Shown one piece after another: positions 19,101-27,004 of a DNA stretch of 64,000 nucleotides. The stretch spans positions 2,046,001 to 2,110,000 of the forward strand of contig CAWFVV010000006.1 in the NCBI GenBank assembly GCA_963819385.1, in the 5' to 3' direction. Source of the stretch: JAVDCA01 sp963819385. GTDB lineage: Bacteria; Pseudomonadota; Alphaproteobacteria; Rhizobiales; Xanthobacteraceae. The notes below the pieces were generated by a model. It ran no database searches. It saw only the letters and a list, made by a program, of their open reading frames with translations, and had not been told where the DNA came from. The translations under genes were made by a program, and so were the position numbers. Positions within the stretch are counted from its first letter, which is position 1; each line of letters starts with the position of its first letter.

Positions 19101-19994
19101 ATGCGCCGCGCCCTGCTTGCCACCGCCCTCGTCCTCGTGCCGACCCTCGCGTTCGCCCATCCGGGCCTGCCGGGGCACACCCACGGTTTCGCCGACGGCG
19201 TGCTGCATCCCCTCACCGGGATCGACCACATCCTCGCCATGGTGGCGGTCGGCCTGTTCGCGGCCCAGCTCGGCGGGCGGGCGCTGTGGCTCGTGCCGGC
19301 GAGCTTCGTCGCCGTGATGGCCGCCGCCGGCGTCGCGGGCATGAACGGTGTTGCGCTGCCACTGACCGAGACCGGCATTGCGCTGTCGATCGTCGCGCTC
19401 GGCGGCGTGATCGCGCTGCGGGTCTCGATGCCGGTTGCGGCCGCGATGGCGATGGTCGGCTTCTTCGCGGTGTTCCACGGGTACGCGCACGGCGCCGAGG
19501 CTCCGGACAACGCATCGGGCTTCCTCTACGGCGCGGGCTTCGTCGCCGCGACCGCGCTGCTGCACGCCGCAGGCATCGGCATCGGGCTTGCGCTCGGGCG
19601 GCTCGAGGGCTCGCTCGGTCGCAATCTGGCCCGGGTGGCCGGCACTGTGGCGGCGGTCATCGGCGTCGTGATGCTGGCCGGCGCGCCTGCCAACTGCGAT
19701 CCTCACCCGTCAGGGGCCCGCTCCACCCAAGTCGGGCTTCCTGTGCGCATAATCGCACGCCTGATCGCGGGCCAGCCCGGGATCGGTGCGCGTGCTTGGC
19801 CAGCACATCCTTCGCGTCGCGCGACGTTCCATCTCCGCGGAAAAGAGCGTCGCTCGCCCGCGACGGGTTGCTGTCGCCCCGCTGCCACGGAAAACCCGTC
19901 ACGCCGCCTTCGGCGGCAAATCTGCAATCTCGGCCTGATAGGCCGAGTCCATCTTCGGCGTGAGGCCGTTCTTCGCGAGCTCGTCGGCGAATAG
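19101..19994 (+). CDS. HupE/UreJ-family nickel/cobalt permease, 3' end disturbed
   Basis: The first 197 residues are a complete HupE/UreJ protein: signal peptide, the diagnostic HPLTGIDHILAMVAVGL segment and about six membrane spans ending VIGVVMLAGA. Family members move Ni2+ (or Co2+). After about position 19692 the frame continues for 100 Arg/Pro-rich residues that do not belong to the family and run antisense into the 3' end of the cupin gene. The normal stop has evidently been lost by an indel or substitution. Divergent from the His-rich EutA-like gene with a 98-base shared promoter region, which suggests joint metal-related regulation. Confidence 0.75.
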   Translation: MRRALLATALVLVPTLAFAHPGLPGHTHGFADGVLHPLTGIDHILAMVAVGLFAAQLGGRALWLVPASFVAVMAAAGVAGMNGVALPLTETGIALSIVALGGVIALRVSMPVAAAMAMVGFFAVFHGYAHGAEAPDNASGFLYGAGFVAATALLHAAGIGIGLALGRLEGSLGRNLARVAGTVAAVIGVVMLAGAPANCDPHPSGARSTQVGLPVRIIARLIAGQPGIGARAWPAHPSRRATFHLRGKERRSPATGCCRPAATENPSRRLRRQICNLGLIGRVHLRREAVLRELVGE

Positions 19995-21026
19995 CGTGCG
20001 GATCTCCGGCTTCTCGTCCGCGTAGTCGATCTGGTCGCCGCCGATGCGGCGGCTGATCCAGGCCTTGGGCACGCCCTGGCCGTTCCGGATCGACACCACC
20101 TCGTGCTTGAACGCGAGATAGCGCGCCGGCGTGGTGCCGGTGTTGAAGTGCTGGTGCAGCCACATGTTGGGCGGCACGATCATGCTGCCGACCTGCCAGT
20201 CGTAGCGGCGCGGCTCCTCGCCCTCCGGCCACATCAGCGAATAGCCCTCGCCGTTGAGGATGATGACGTGCGCGCCCGGCCCGTGGCAGTGGCCCTTCTT
20301 GTAGGTGCCGATCGGGAACTGGGAGATGTGGCTGTTCATCGAGCCCTTGGCCATGTTGAAGCGGATGTGGCCGCCGCCGGCGCCGCGCTCCTTGGCGCTG
20401 ATCAGCGGCAGGTTGACCGCATCGGCGACGAAGTTGGTCTGCAGCAGCAGGCCCTTCTGCTCGCCCTTGGCGCTGAAGTAGTCGGGCTCGCCGTTGAAGC
20501 GGCCCTTGAAGTCGTGCTGCGTGTTGAAGACGAAATCGATGTCCTCGTAGAGGTTGATCACCGGCGGGCCGTTGGTCACGGCGACGAAGCGCGCGGGCTC
20601 CTTGCCGGAGCCGTTGAAGTGCTGGTGCCAGGCGTTGAGCGGGATCGCGAACAGCGCGCCCGCCTTCCATTCGAACGTGATGCGATGGCCGGCGTCGTTC
20701 CACACCGTGGTCGAGCCGCGGCCGTCGAGCACCAGGATCATCTCCTCGAACAGCTGCCGGTGCGGCGCGAGCTTCTTGCCCGGCGGGATCTCGCAGACAT
20801 AGCAGTCGTTCGAGGTGCGCGAGGCCTCGTGGTTGATGAAGACGAAATTGCCTTCGCGGCGCGCCCAGGGCTTGAGCTCGACGGTGTGCAGGCTCGGCAC
20901 GTAGTGCGCGCCGATGATGTCGAGGCCTTCGCCGCGAATGAAGCGCGTGTATGGCGTGTCCTTCTCGGTGGCGAACTTCTTCGCCATCTCGTCCGACACG
21001 ATGGCGTTCTTGATGACCGCGGTCAT
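19899..21026 (-). CDS. Double-cupin protein (cupin A)
   Basis: A 375-residue bicupin. Domain 1 (about residues 90-150) has HRQLFEEMILVLDGRGSTTVW and FAIPLNAWHQHFN. Domain 2 (about 255-315) has GHCHGPGAHVIILNGEG and IVPPNMWLHQHFNTG. The HxH and later His of domain 2 make a plausible metal site, while domain 1 has a reduced set. Homologues are sometimes named ethanolamine ammonia-lyase-activating protein, without published proof that I know of. Ring-cleaving gentisate-type dioxygenases also have this architecture, so an enzymatic role is possible. Directly downstream of the Rieske ferredoxin gene (21 bases). Confidence 0.75.
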   Translation of the reverse strand: MTAVIKNAIVSDEMAKKFATEKDTPYTRFIRGEGLDIIGAHYVPSLHTVELKPWARREGNFVFINHEASRTSNDCYVCEIPPGKKLAPHRQLFEEMILVLDGRGSTTVWNDAGHRITFEWKAGALFAIPLNAWHQHFNGSGKEPARFVAVTNGPPVINLYEDIDFVFNTQHDFKGRFNGEPDYFSAKGEQKGLLLQTNFVADAVNLPLISAKERGAGGGHIRFNMAKGSMNSHISQFPIGTYKKGHCHGPGAHVIILNGEGYSLMWPEGEEPRRYDWQVGSMIVPPNMWLHQHFNTGTTPARYLAFKHEVVSIRNGQGVPKAWISRRIGGDQIDYADEKPEIRTLFADELAKNGLTPKMDSAYQAEIADLPPKAA

Positions 21027-21047
21027 GGGGGTTCTCCGGAATACGCT

Positions 21048-21356
21048 TCAGATCTCGATGACGACCTTGCCGTTCTCGACCGCGGCCGAGTACGTCTTCA
21101 TCGGAATCATGCAGGGCGGCGAGACGACCTCGCCGGTGCGGATATTGAACTGGCCGTTGTGGAAATTGCACTCGACCACGTCGCCCTCGATGTAGCCATC
21201 CGAGAGCGAGCCGGGCCCGTGCGTGCAATTGTCATCCATCACGTAGAATTCGCCGTCGACGTTGAATACCGCGAGCGTCAGCCCGTTTGTCTCGACCTTG
21301 AGCGCCGCCCCCTCGGCCACGTCGCCGGTCGCGCACAGTTCCACCTTCTCGGTCAT
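21048..21356 (-). CDS. Rieske 2Fe-2S ferredoxin component
   Basis: A 102-residue Rieske-type ferredoxin of the naphthalene/biphenyl dioxygenase type. The cluster ligands are Cys44, His46, Cys63 and His66 in CTHGPGSLSDGY and VECNFHNGQF. It would carry electrons from the ferredoxin reductase at 24418 to the oxygenase at 21604, completing a three-component system. It is divergent from the oxygenase gene and cotranscribed with cupin A. Confidence 0.92.
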   Translation of the reverse strand: MTEKVELCATGDVAEGAALKVETNGLTLAVFNVDGEFYVMDDNCTHGPGSLSDGYIEGDVVECNFHNGQFNIRTGEVVSPPCMIPMKTYSAAVENGKVVIEI

Positions 21357-21384
21357 GCCTTCTCAACTCGCTCACTTTTAGCTT

Positions 21385-21433
21385 GCGCATATCCTTATCG
21401 GCGAACCGGCGGCCACTTCGCCGGGATATGCGC
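21385..21433. repeat. REP-type hairpin, GCGCAT...ATGCGC family
   Basis: GCGCATATCC and GGATATGCGC form the outer stem, with GGCGAA/TTCGCC pairing inside. A second copy lies at 39401-39449 (GCGCATGTTC...GAACATGCGC). This hairpin type is widespread in Bradyrhizobium-like genomes. Confidence 0.8.
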
Positions 21434-21486
21434 TGTCCACATCAATTGACGGTCTTCGGCGCGCTGTGTAGCGTGTTTTCTGACAG

Positions 21487-21501
21487 CGGAACAGCGTTCC
21501 G
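21487..21501. promoter_or_regulatory. Palindromic operator candidate CGGAAC-N3-GTTCCG
   Basis: Perfect 15-base palindrome CGGAACAGCGTTCCG between the divergent Rieske ferredoxin (start 21356) and oxygenase (start 21604) genes. IclR-family operators are often GGAA/TTCC-type palindromes, and the IclR gene at 23530-24319 is in the same cluster. It is therefore a candidate control site for both directions. Binding is inferred. Confidence 0.45.
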
Positions 21502-21603
21502 TATAGAAGAACAGCACTGCCCCGCCGCCGCACATATAGGTGAAGTGTTGGTTGCCGACACGATGCGGGCGCACGATGCGCCGAACGACCCGACGAGGCC
21601 CCG

Positions 21604-22890
21604 ATGCTGCGCAAAGAACAGAACGACCTGCTCACCCTGACCGGCCCCGGCACGCCGATGGGCCAGCTCTTTCGCCGCGCCTGGCAGCCGGTGCTGCTGG
21701 CCGAGGAACTGCCGGAGAACGAATGCCCGCCGGTGCGGGTGAAGATCCTGTCCGAGCGCCTGCTCGCCTTTCGCGACAGCCAAGGCCGGCTCGGCCTGAT
21801 CGACGAGTTCTGCGCCCACCGCGGCGTGTCGCTGTGGTTCGGCCGCAACGAGGAGTCGGGCCTGCGCTGCCCCTATCACGGCTGGAAATACGACGTGACC
21901 GGGCAGTGCATCGACGTGCCGTCGGAGCCGGCCGAGAGCGGCTACTGCCAGAAGATCAAGCTCAAGTCCTATCCGCTGATCGAGAAGGGCGGCGTGCTGT
22001 GGGCCTATCTGGGCCCGCCCGACAAGCGCCGCCGGAGCCGTAGTAGGAGTTCGCCACGGTGCCGGCGAAGAACCGCTTCGTCAGCAAGCGGGTGCAGGAA
22101 TGCAACTGGCTGCAGGCGATGGAAGGCGGCATCGATTCCAGCCACGTCTCGTTCCTGCACCGCGGCGACCTGAACAACGATCCGCTGTTCAAGGGCGCGC
22201 AGCGGCAACCAGTACAACATGGGCGACTCGCGGCCGGTGTTCGAGGTCGTCGAGAGCCCCGGCGGCCTCTACATCGGCGCGCGCCGCAATGCCGAGAATG
22301 GCCACTACTATTGGCGCATCACGCCGTGGGTGATGCCGGCCTTCACGATGATCGCGCCGCGCGGCAATCATTCGGTGCACGGCCATTTCTGGGTGCCGAT
22401 CGACGACGAGAACTGCTGGACCTGGAGCTTCGACTATCACCCGATCCGCGAGCTCACCGCCGCCGAGGTGCAGGCGATGCGCGACGGCAAGGGCATCCAC
22501 GTGACCTACGTGCCGGGCAGCTTCCGCCCGGCCGCCAACAAGGACAACGACTACCTGATGGACCGCAAGGCCCAGAAGGAGGGCCGCTACTACAGCGGCA
22601 TCGCGGGCATCGCGATGCAGGATGCCTCGCTGCAGGAGAGCATGGGCCCGACCGTCGACCGCACCAGGGAAAACCTGGTCTCGACCGACAACGGCATCAT
22701 CATGGCGCGTCATCGGCTGATGCGCGCCGCCAAGGCGCTGGCCGATAAGGACATCACGCCGCCCGGCATCGATCCCGAGCACCAGAAGGTGCGCTCGGTC
22801 GCGATCGTGCTGCCGCCCGACGTCCCCTACAAGGAAGGCGCCAAGGAAGCGCTGATCGCGAAGCCCGGCGTCGCGCCTGCCTCGGTTTGA
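21604..22890 (+). CDS. Rieske oxygenase alpha subunit, phthalate dioxygenase-like (frameshifted)
   Basis: Terminal oxygenase of about 428 residues. The Rieske ligands are Cys70, His72, Cys89 and His92 (CAHRGVSLWFG, CPYHGWKY). The catalytic-domain segment GGIDSSHVSFLHRGD supplies the two His of the mononuclear iron site. Size and order resemble phthalate 4,5-dioxygenase and related single-component alpha subunits. Between 22025 and 22060 the frame is lost by one base, and two consecutive TAG codons stand where GPPDK...EFATVPAKN should read on. A +1 near 22200 then restores a frame running to the end. Net length is whole codons. Substrate unknown; probably an aromatic or heterocyclic acid. Confidence 0.85.
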
Positions 22891-22892
22891 TC

Positions 22893-23405
22893 ATGCAGAG
22901 CGAAAGCGCACGGATGGCGTCGGCCGCGGAAGCCCGCTTCCGCATCGACGCGCCCAACTCCAAGCCGCGCGCCATCAAGATCATCGCGCTCGACCGGCCG
23001 AGCGACAACGTCGTGCGGCGGCTCGCGCAAGCCAACTGGAATCACGCCAGCTTCTTCACGGCGTCGGCATTCGCGGGCACGCCGCAGCCGGCGGGCAGCT
23101 TCTCGATGACGGGCTGGCTGAGCGACGTCGCGGGCCGCACCAAGGATCTGATGGACGAGGTCGGTACGGCCGACCTCGTCGTGATGGTGGCAACCGCGGG
23201 CGAGAATGCCTCGGCCGCCGCGATCATCGGCGAGGCCTGCAGCGCCAAGCGCGTCAACACGACCGGCCTGATCGTCGGCGGCGCCAACGTCTCCGACGAC
23301 GCGCTGGCGAAGACGCTGGCACAGCTTCGCCCATGGTCCTTGATGCTCGTGATCGCAAATGCGGACGACTACATCGAGGACATGCTGACGGCGCTCAGAG
23401 CGTAG
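22893..23405 (+). CDS. FtsZ/tubulin-like degenerate nucleotide-domain protein
   Basis: A 170-residue soluble protein not matched to a named family. Its layout follows the FtsZ nucleotide domain. AIKIIALDRPSDNVVRRL (27-44) parallels FtsZ IKVIGVGGGGGNAV. FF at 54-55 matches the following strand. TADLVVMVATAGENASAAA (92-110) occupies the place of the GADMVF...GGGTGTGAA tubulin signature, NTTGLIVGG matches the next strand, and LMLVIANADDYIEDML matches the LITIPNDKLL region. The glycine-rich phosphate loop is replaced by ATAGENAS, so GTPase activity is doubtful. The gene begins just after the oxygenase stop, so it is probably cotranscribed with it. Fold assignment is inference from pattern. Confidence 0.5.
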   Translation: MQSESARMASAAEARFRIDAPNSKPRAIKIIALDRPSDNVVRRLAQANWNHASFFTASAFAGTPQPAGSFSMTGWLSDVAGRTKDLMDEVGTADLVVMVATAGENASAAAIIGEACSAKRVNTTGLIVGGANVSDDALAKTLAQLRPWSLMLVIANADDYIEDMLTALRA

Positions 23406-23412
23406 GGTGTGT

Positions 23413-23516
23413 GTAGCCCGCATGAGCGAAGCGACATGCGGGGAAGGTTTCCCGGATTTCGCGGAGTTCACCCTTGGGCTTACCGAAGGCAAGACCCGAG
23501 GGCTCATCCGGGCTAC
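23413..23516. repeat. Interspersed repeat, TGTAGCCCGCATG family
   Basis: The ends TGTAGCCCGCATGAGCGAAG and GGGCTCATCCGGGCTAC are inverted. A shorter copy lies at 56253-56324. It fills the gap between the FtsZ-like and IclR genes, which converge here. Confidence 0.7.
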
Positions 23517-23529
23517 CATTCAATCAACG

Positions 23530-24319
23530 CTAGGTGCGATGCCCCAAGCTCGCCGAAATGGCTTCTGCGGTTTCGATCACATGCGGCGTGAAGACCGTCA
23601 CGATCTTCTTCGACAGCCGGCTCACCGGGCCGGCGACGCCGACCGCGGCAACCACCTCGGCGGCATCGTTGCGGATCGGCGCCGCGATGCAGCGCACGCC
23701 GATCTCGCTCTCCTCGTCCTCGACCGCGCAGCCTCGCTGGCGCACGGCGTCGAGCACCTTCGTCAGCTTGTCGGGATCCGTGATGGTCTGCGGCGTGCGC
23801 GCATGAAGTCCCCGGCCGATCACCGCCTGCACGACGTCGGGCGGCCGAAACGCGAGGATCGCCTGTCCCTCAGCGGTGCAATGGGCGGGCTTGCGCAGGC
23901 CGAGGTCGGAGCGCATGCGGATCGCCTGCGTGCTCTCGAGGAAATAGACGTACATGATCTCGGTGCCGTCGAGGATCGCGAGATGCACGGTCTCGTTGGT
24001 CTTCTGGCGCAACGAAAAGAGAAACGGCCGCGCCACCTCGGACACGTTCATGCGCCGGCGCACCAGCGTGCCGAGGCGAAACAGCGCGATGCCGAGCCGA
24101 TACTTTCCGGTGGCGCGATCCTGCTCCAGCAGGCTCTCGGACACGAGGGTCGCGGCCAGGCGATGCGCGGTGCTCTTGGCAACGCCGAGGCGCTTCGCCA
24201 GCGCGCTGATGCCGATCTCGACCTCGTCCTCGGAGAACGCCTTGAGCAGCTCGATCGCGGTCGCGACCGAGGACAGCCGGCGGCGCCCGTCCGCGTCCTT
24301 CGTTCTGTCCGGCCTGCAT
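23530..24319 (-). CDS. IclR-family transcriptional regulator (frameshifted near start)
   Basis: About 262 residues when repaired. The winged-helix DNA-binding domain is clear in ISALAKRLGVAKSTAHRL, followed by LLEQDRATGKYRLGIALFRLG. The IclR effector domain follows (ETVHLAILDGTEIMYV, HCTAEGQAILAF, GCAVEDEESEIGVRCIAAPI). An extra base near 24290 separates the ATG start from the body. Starts at 24319 or 24331 are both possible. It is divergent from the ferredoxin reductase gene. IclR proteins commonly control aromatic catabolism as effector-dependent activators or repressors; this one probably governs the Rieske cluster. Confidence 0.85.
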
Positions 24320-24417
24320 CGGTATGTCCATGTGAAACTCGTGCCGGGCCGGCGCGACCCGATGCGGATACCATGTCAAATGCGCGCCCGCGCCACAAGA
24401 ACGCAAGCGGCCGGCGC

Positions 24418-25650
24418 ATGACCGCGGCGCGCAACATCGTGGTCATCGGCGGCGGACCGGCGGGCGTGTTTGCGGCGATCAACGCCAAGAAGCAGGCCCC
24501 GGCGGCCGCCGTCACGCTGGTCACGGACGAGGCGTGCGAGCCTTACGAGAAGCCGCCGCTGTCGAAGGCGGTGCTGCTCGGCAAGGCCGCGCCGCGCGAC
24601 GCACCGATCGCCGGACCGCAGGGGCTCGCGGGGCACGGCGTGACCATCGCGCTCGACACGGTGTGCACCGCGATCGACCGGTCCGCGCGCGAGATCGCGA
24701 CCGCCGGCGGCAAGCGCCTGCCTTACGATGCGCTGGTGCTCGCCACCGGCTCGCTGGTGCGCGAAATTCCTCCGCTGCCGCCCGGCATGCCGCGCGTCCA
24801 TTATCTGCGCACCGAGGCGCAGGCGCGCGCGCTGGCGGCGGAGCTCAGGACGTCGCAGCATCTCGTCGTCATCGGCGGCGGCCTGATCGGGCTCGAGGTC
24901 GCGTCCTCGGCGGCGGCGCTCGGCGTGCGGGTCACGGTGCTGGAGATGCTTCCGCGCATTCTCGCCCGGGTGTGCGACGAGGAGACCGGCGCGCGCATCG
25001 CGGCGGCGCACCAACGCCGCGGCGTCGACCTGCGCGTCGGCACCGCGCTCGCGGCGGCGCAGACCGCGCCCGACGGCCGCATCGCGATCACGACCGGCAG
25101 CGGCGAGACGCTTGCGGCCGACATCGTGGTGGTCGGCACCGGCGCCAAACCGGATGACCGGCTCGGGGCGGCGGCGGGCATCAAGTGCGACAACGGCATC
25201 GTGGTCGACGAATATTGCCGCACCTCAGATCCGGCGATCTTCGCGGCGGGCGACGTCGTGCGCTTTCCCGGACCGCACGGGCTGGTGCGGCTGGAGGACT
25301 GGCGCCACGCGCAGGATCAGGGCACGGTCGCGGGCCGCAATGCGGCGGGCGTGACGGACGTCTATCGCTGCGTCCCGTCGTTCTGGTCCGAGCAATACGA
25401 TCTCTACATCCAGGGCCTCGGCTGGCCCGCGCCGGACGCGCCGCGTGTGCGGCGGCCGATGGCCGCCAACAGCATGCTGAGCTTCGAGACCGACGGCACG
25501 CAAATCACGGCGGCGCTCGGCATCAACGCGCAACGCGACATCGCCACCGTGCGGCGGCTGATCGAGCGGCGCATTGCGGTCGATCCCGCCGCGCTCGCCG
25601 ATCCGGCGCGGCCGCTGGCCGAGCTGCTCAGGGCAACCGCAAAAGCGTAA
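24418..25650 (+). CDS. Ferredoxin reductase component (FAD, NADH)
   Basis: A 410-residue FAD/NAD(P)-dependent reductase of the rubredoxin/ferredoxin reductase type used by three-component dioxygenases (compare BphA4, ThcD). The FAD fold is NIVVIGGGPAGVFAA, the NADH fold is HLVVIGGGLIGLEVASSAAALG, and the second FAD motif is DPAIFAAGDVVRF. The C-terminal domain (PSFWSEQYDLYIQGLGWP) is diagnostic. It would reduce the Rieske ferredoxin at 21048. An upstream in-frame ATG at 24373 adds 15 basic residues and is less likely. The first cupin gene follows after 20 bases. Confidence 0.92.
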   Translation: MTAARNIVVIGGGPAGVFAAINAKKQAPAAAVTLVTDEACEPYEKPPLSKAVLLGKAAPRDAPIAGPQGLAGHGVTIALDTVCTAIDRSAREIATAGGKRLPYDALVLATGSLVREIPPLPPGMPRVHYLRTEAQARALAAELRTSQHLVVIGGGLIGLEVASSAAALGVRVTVLEMLPRILARVCDEETGARIAAAHQRRGVDLRVGTALAAAQTAPDGRIAITTGSGETLAADIVVVGTGAKPDDRLGAAAGIKCDNGIVVDEYCRTSDPAIFAAGDVVRFPGPHGLVRLEDWRHAQDQGTVAGRNAAGVTDVYRCVPSFWSEQYDLYIQGLGWPAPDAPRVRRPMAANSMLSFETDGTQITAALGINAQRDIATVRRLIERRIAVDPAALADPARPLAELLRATAKA

Positions 25651-25670
25651 GAAGAAACGACGAGGTCACC

Positions 25671-26885
25671 ATGCACGACGTTCCCGGTAGTCATTGGCAC
25701 GAGCCCATCGCCGGCAAGCGCGCCGGCTTCGGCAAGTTCGGGCGGCCGAAAACGCCGTACGACCTGTTCATCGAATTTGAAGGCATCCCGATCTTCCGCG
25801 ACATCGGTGTGAGCAAGGTGCAGAACCTGCCGCTCGCACCGTGGAAGCGGATGGGCGGACGCGGCTCCTACATCCAGCTCCACGGCACCGAAGGGAAGTG
25901 GGGCAGCTACGTGGTCGAGGTGCCCGGCGCCGGCGCACTCAACACCGAGAAGCATCTCTACGAAGAGATCTACTATGTGGTCGAGGGTCGCGGCAGCACG
26001 GAAGTCTGGCTCGATGAGGACAGCCAGAAACACGTGTTCGAGTGGCAGGCCGGATCGATGTTCTCGATTCCCGTGAATGCCTGGCACCGCATCGTCAACG
26101 CGAGCTCCGCCCCCGCGCTGCTGCTCGGCGGCACCACGGCGCCGAACCTGATGAACCTGATCAACAATGTCGGTGCGATCTTCGACTGTCCCTATCAGTT
26201 CCGCGATCGGTTTTCGGGCGCGGACGACTTCTACAAATACAAGGACGACATCGAGCCGGATCCAGTACGCGGCCTCGCGATGCGGCGCACCAACTTCATC
26301 CCCGACATCGTCAACTGCGACCTGCCGCTCGATAATCGCCGCTCGCCCGGCTACCGGCGGGTCGAGCCGTTCATGACCGGCAACACCTTCTATCTATGGA
26401 TCGCCCAGCACGAGAACGGCCGCTACTCCAAGGCGCATGCGCACACCTCTGCCGCCGTGCTCATCTGCCTCAGGGGCAAGGGTTACACCTACACGTGGCC
26501 GGAGCATGCCGGCGTCAATCCGTGGAAGGACGGCAAGAGCAACCTGATCAAACGTGTCGACTACGAGCCGGTCGGCCTGGTGTCGGCGGCGCCCGGCGGC
26601 GCCCGCTGGTTCCATCAGCACTTCGGCGTGTCGAAGGACCCGCTGCGGCTCACCGCCTGGTTCGGGCCGAACTCGCCCGGCCGCGAGCCGGGGCCGCCCG
26701 GCGAGATCCACACCGACTACACCGGCATGGACATTCCGGAAGGCGGCAGCGCCATCCCGTACTGGATGGAGGATCCGTTCATCGCCAGGGAATACACCGA
26801 GACGCTGAGGCGCAACGGTGCCGAGAACCGAATGGACCCGCAATTCTACGATAAGAACTACAAGGGCGAGCTGCCGAAGGAATAA
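25671..26885 (+). CDS. Double-cupin protein (cupin B1)
   Basis: A 404-residue bicupin. Domain 1 (about 83-140) has EKHLYEEIYYVVEGRGSTEVW and FSIPVNAWHRIVN. Domain 2 (about 250-330) has YSKAHAHTSAAVLICLRGKG with an HxH, and RWFHQHFG. The long linker LMNLINNVGAIFDCPYQFRD is specific to this subfamily. It shares architecture with cupin A at 19899 and roughly 90% of residues with its tandem neighbour at 27005. Likely cotranscribed with the ferredoxin reductase. Could be a metal-dependent dioxygenase or isomerase, or an accessory protein for the EutA-like ATPases. Function unknown. Confidence 0.75.
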   Translation: MHDVPGSHWHEPIAGKRAGFGKFGRPKTPYDLFIEFEGIPIFRDIGVSKVQNLPLAPWKRMGGRGSYIQLHGTEGKWGSYVVEVPGAGALNTEKHLYEEIYYVVEGRGSTEVWLDEDSQKHVFEWQAGSMFSIPVNAWHRIVNASSAPALLLGGTTAPNLMNLINNVGAIFDCPYQFRDRFSGADDFYKYKDDIEPDPVRGLAMRRTNFIPDIVNCDLPLDNRRSPGYRRVEPFMTGNTFYLWIAQHENGRYSKAHAHTSAAVLICLRGKGYTYTWPEHAGVNPWKDGKSNLIKRVDYEPVGLVSAAPGGARWFHQHFGVSKDPLRLTAWFGPNSPGREPGPPGEIHTDYTGMDIPEGGSAIPYWMEDPFIAREYTETLRRNGAENRMDPQFYDKNYKGELPKE

Positions 26886-26894
26886 AAAAGCCGT

Positions 26895-26984
26895 CGTCAT
26901 GCCCGCGCTTGTCGCGGGCATCCACGGCTTGAGCTATAGCAACCGTCAAAGACGTAGATGGCCGGGACAAGCCCGGCCATGACG
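26895..26984. repeat. Interspersed palindromic repeat between cupin B1 and B2
   Basis: Copy of the repeat also seen at 8253-8342, with ends CGTCATGCCCGCGCTTG and GGACAAGCCCGGCCATGACG. It separates the two tandem cupin genes. Confidence 0.75.
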
Positions 26985-27004
26985 GAAGAACCCAGGAGTC
27001 CCCC

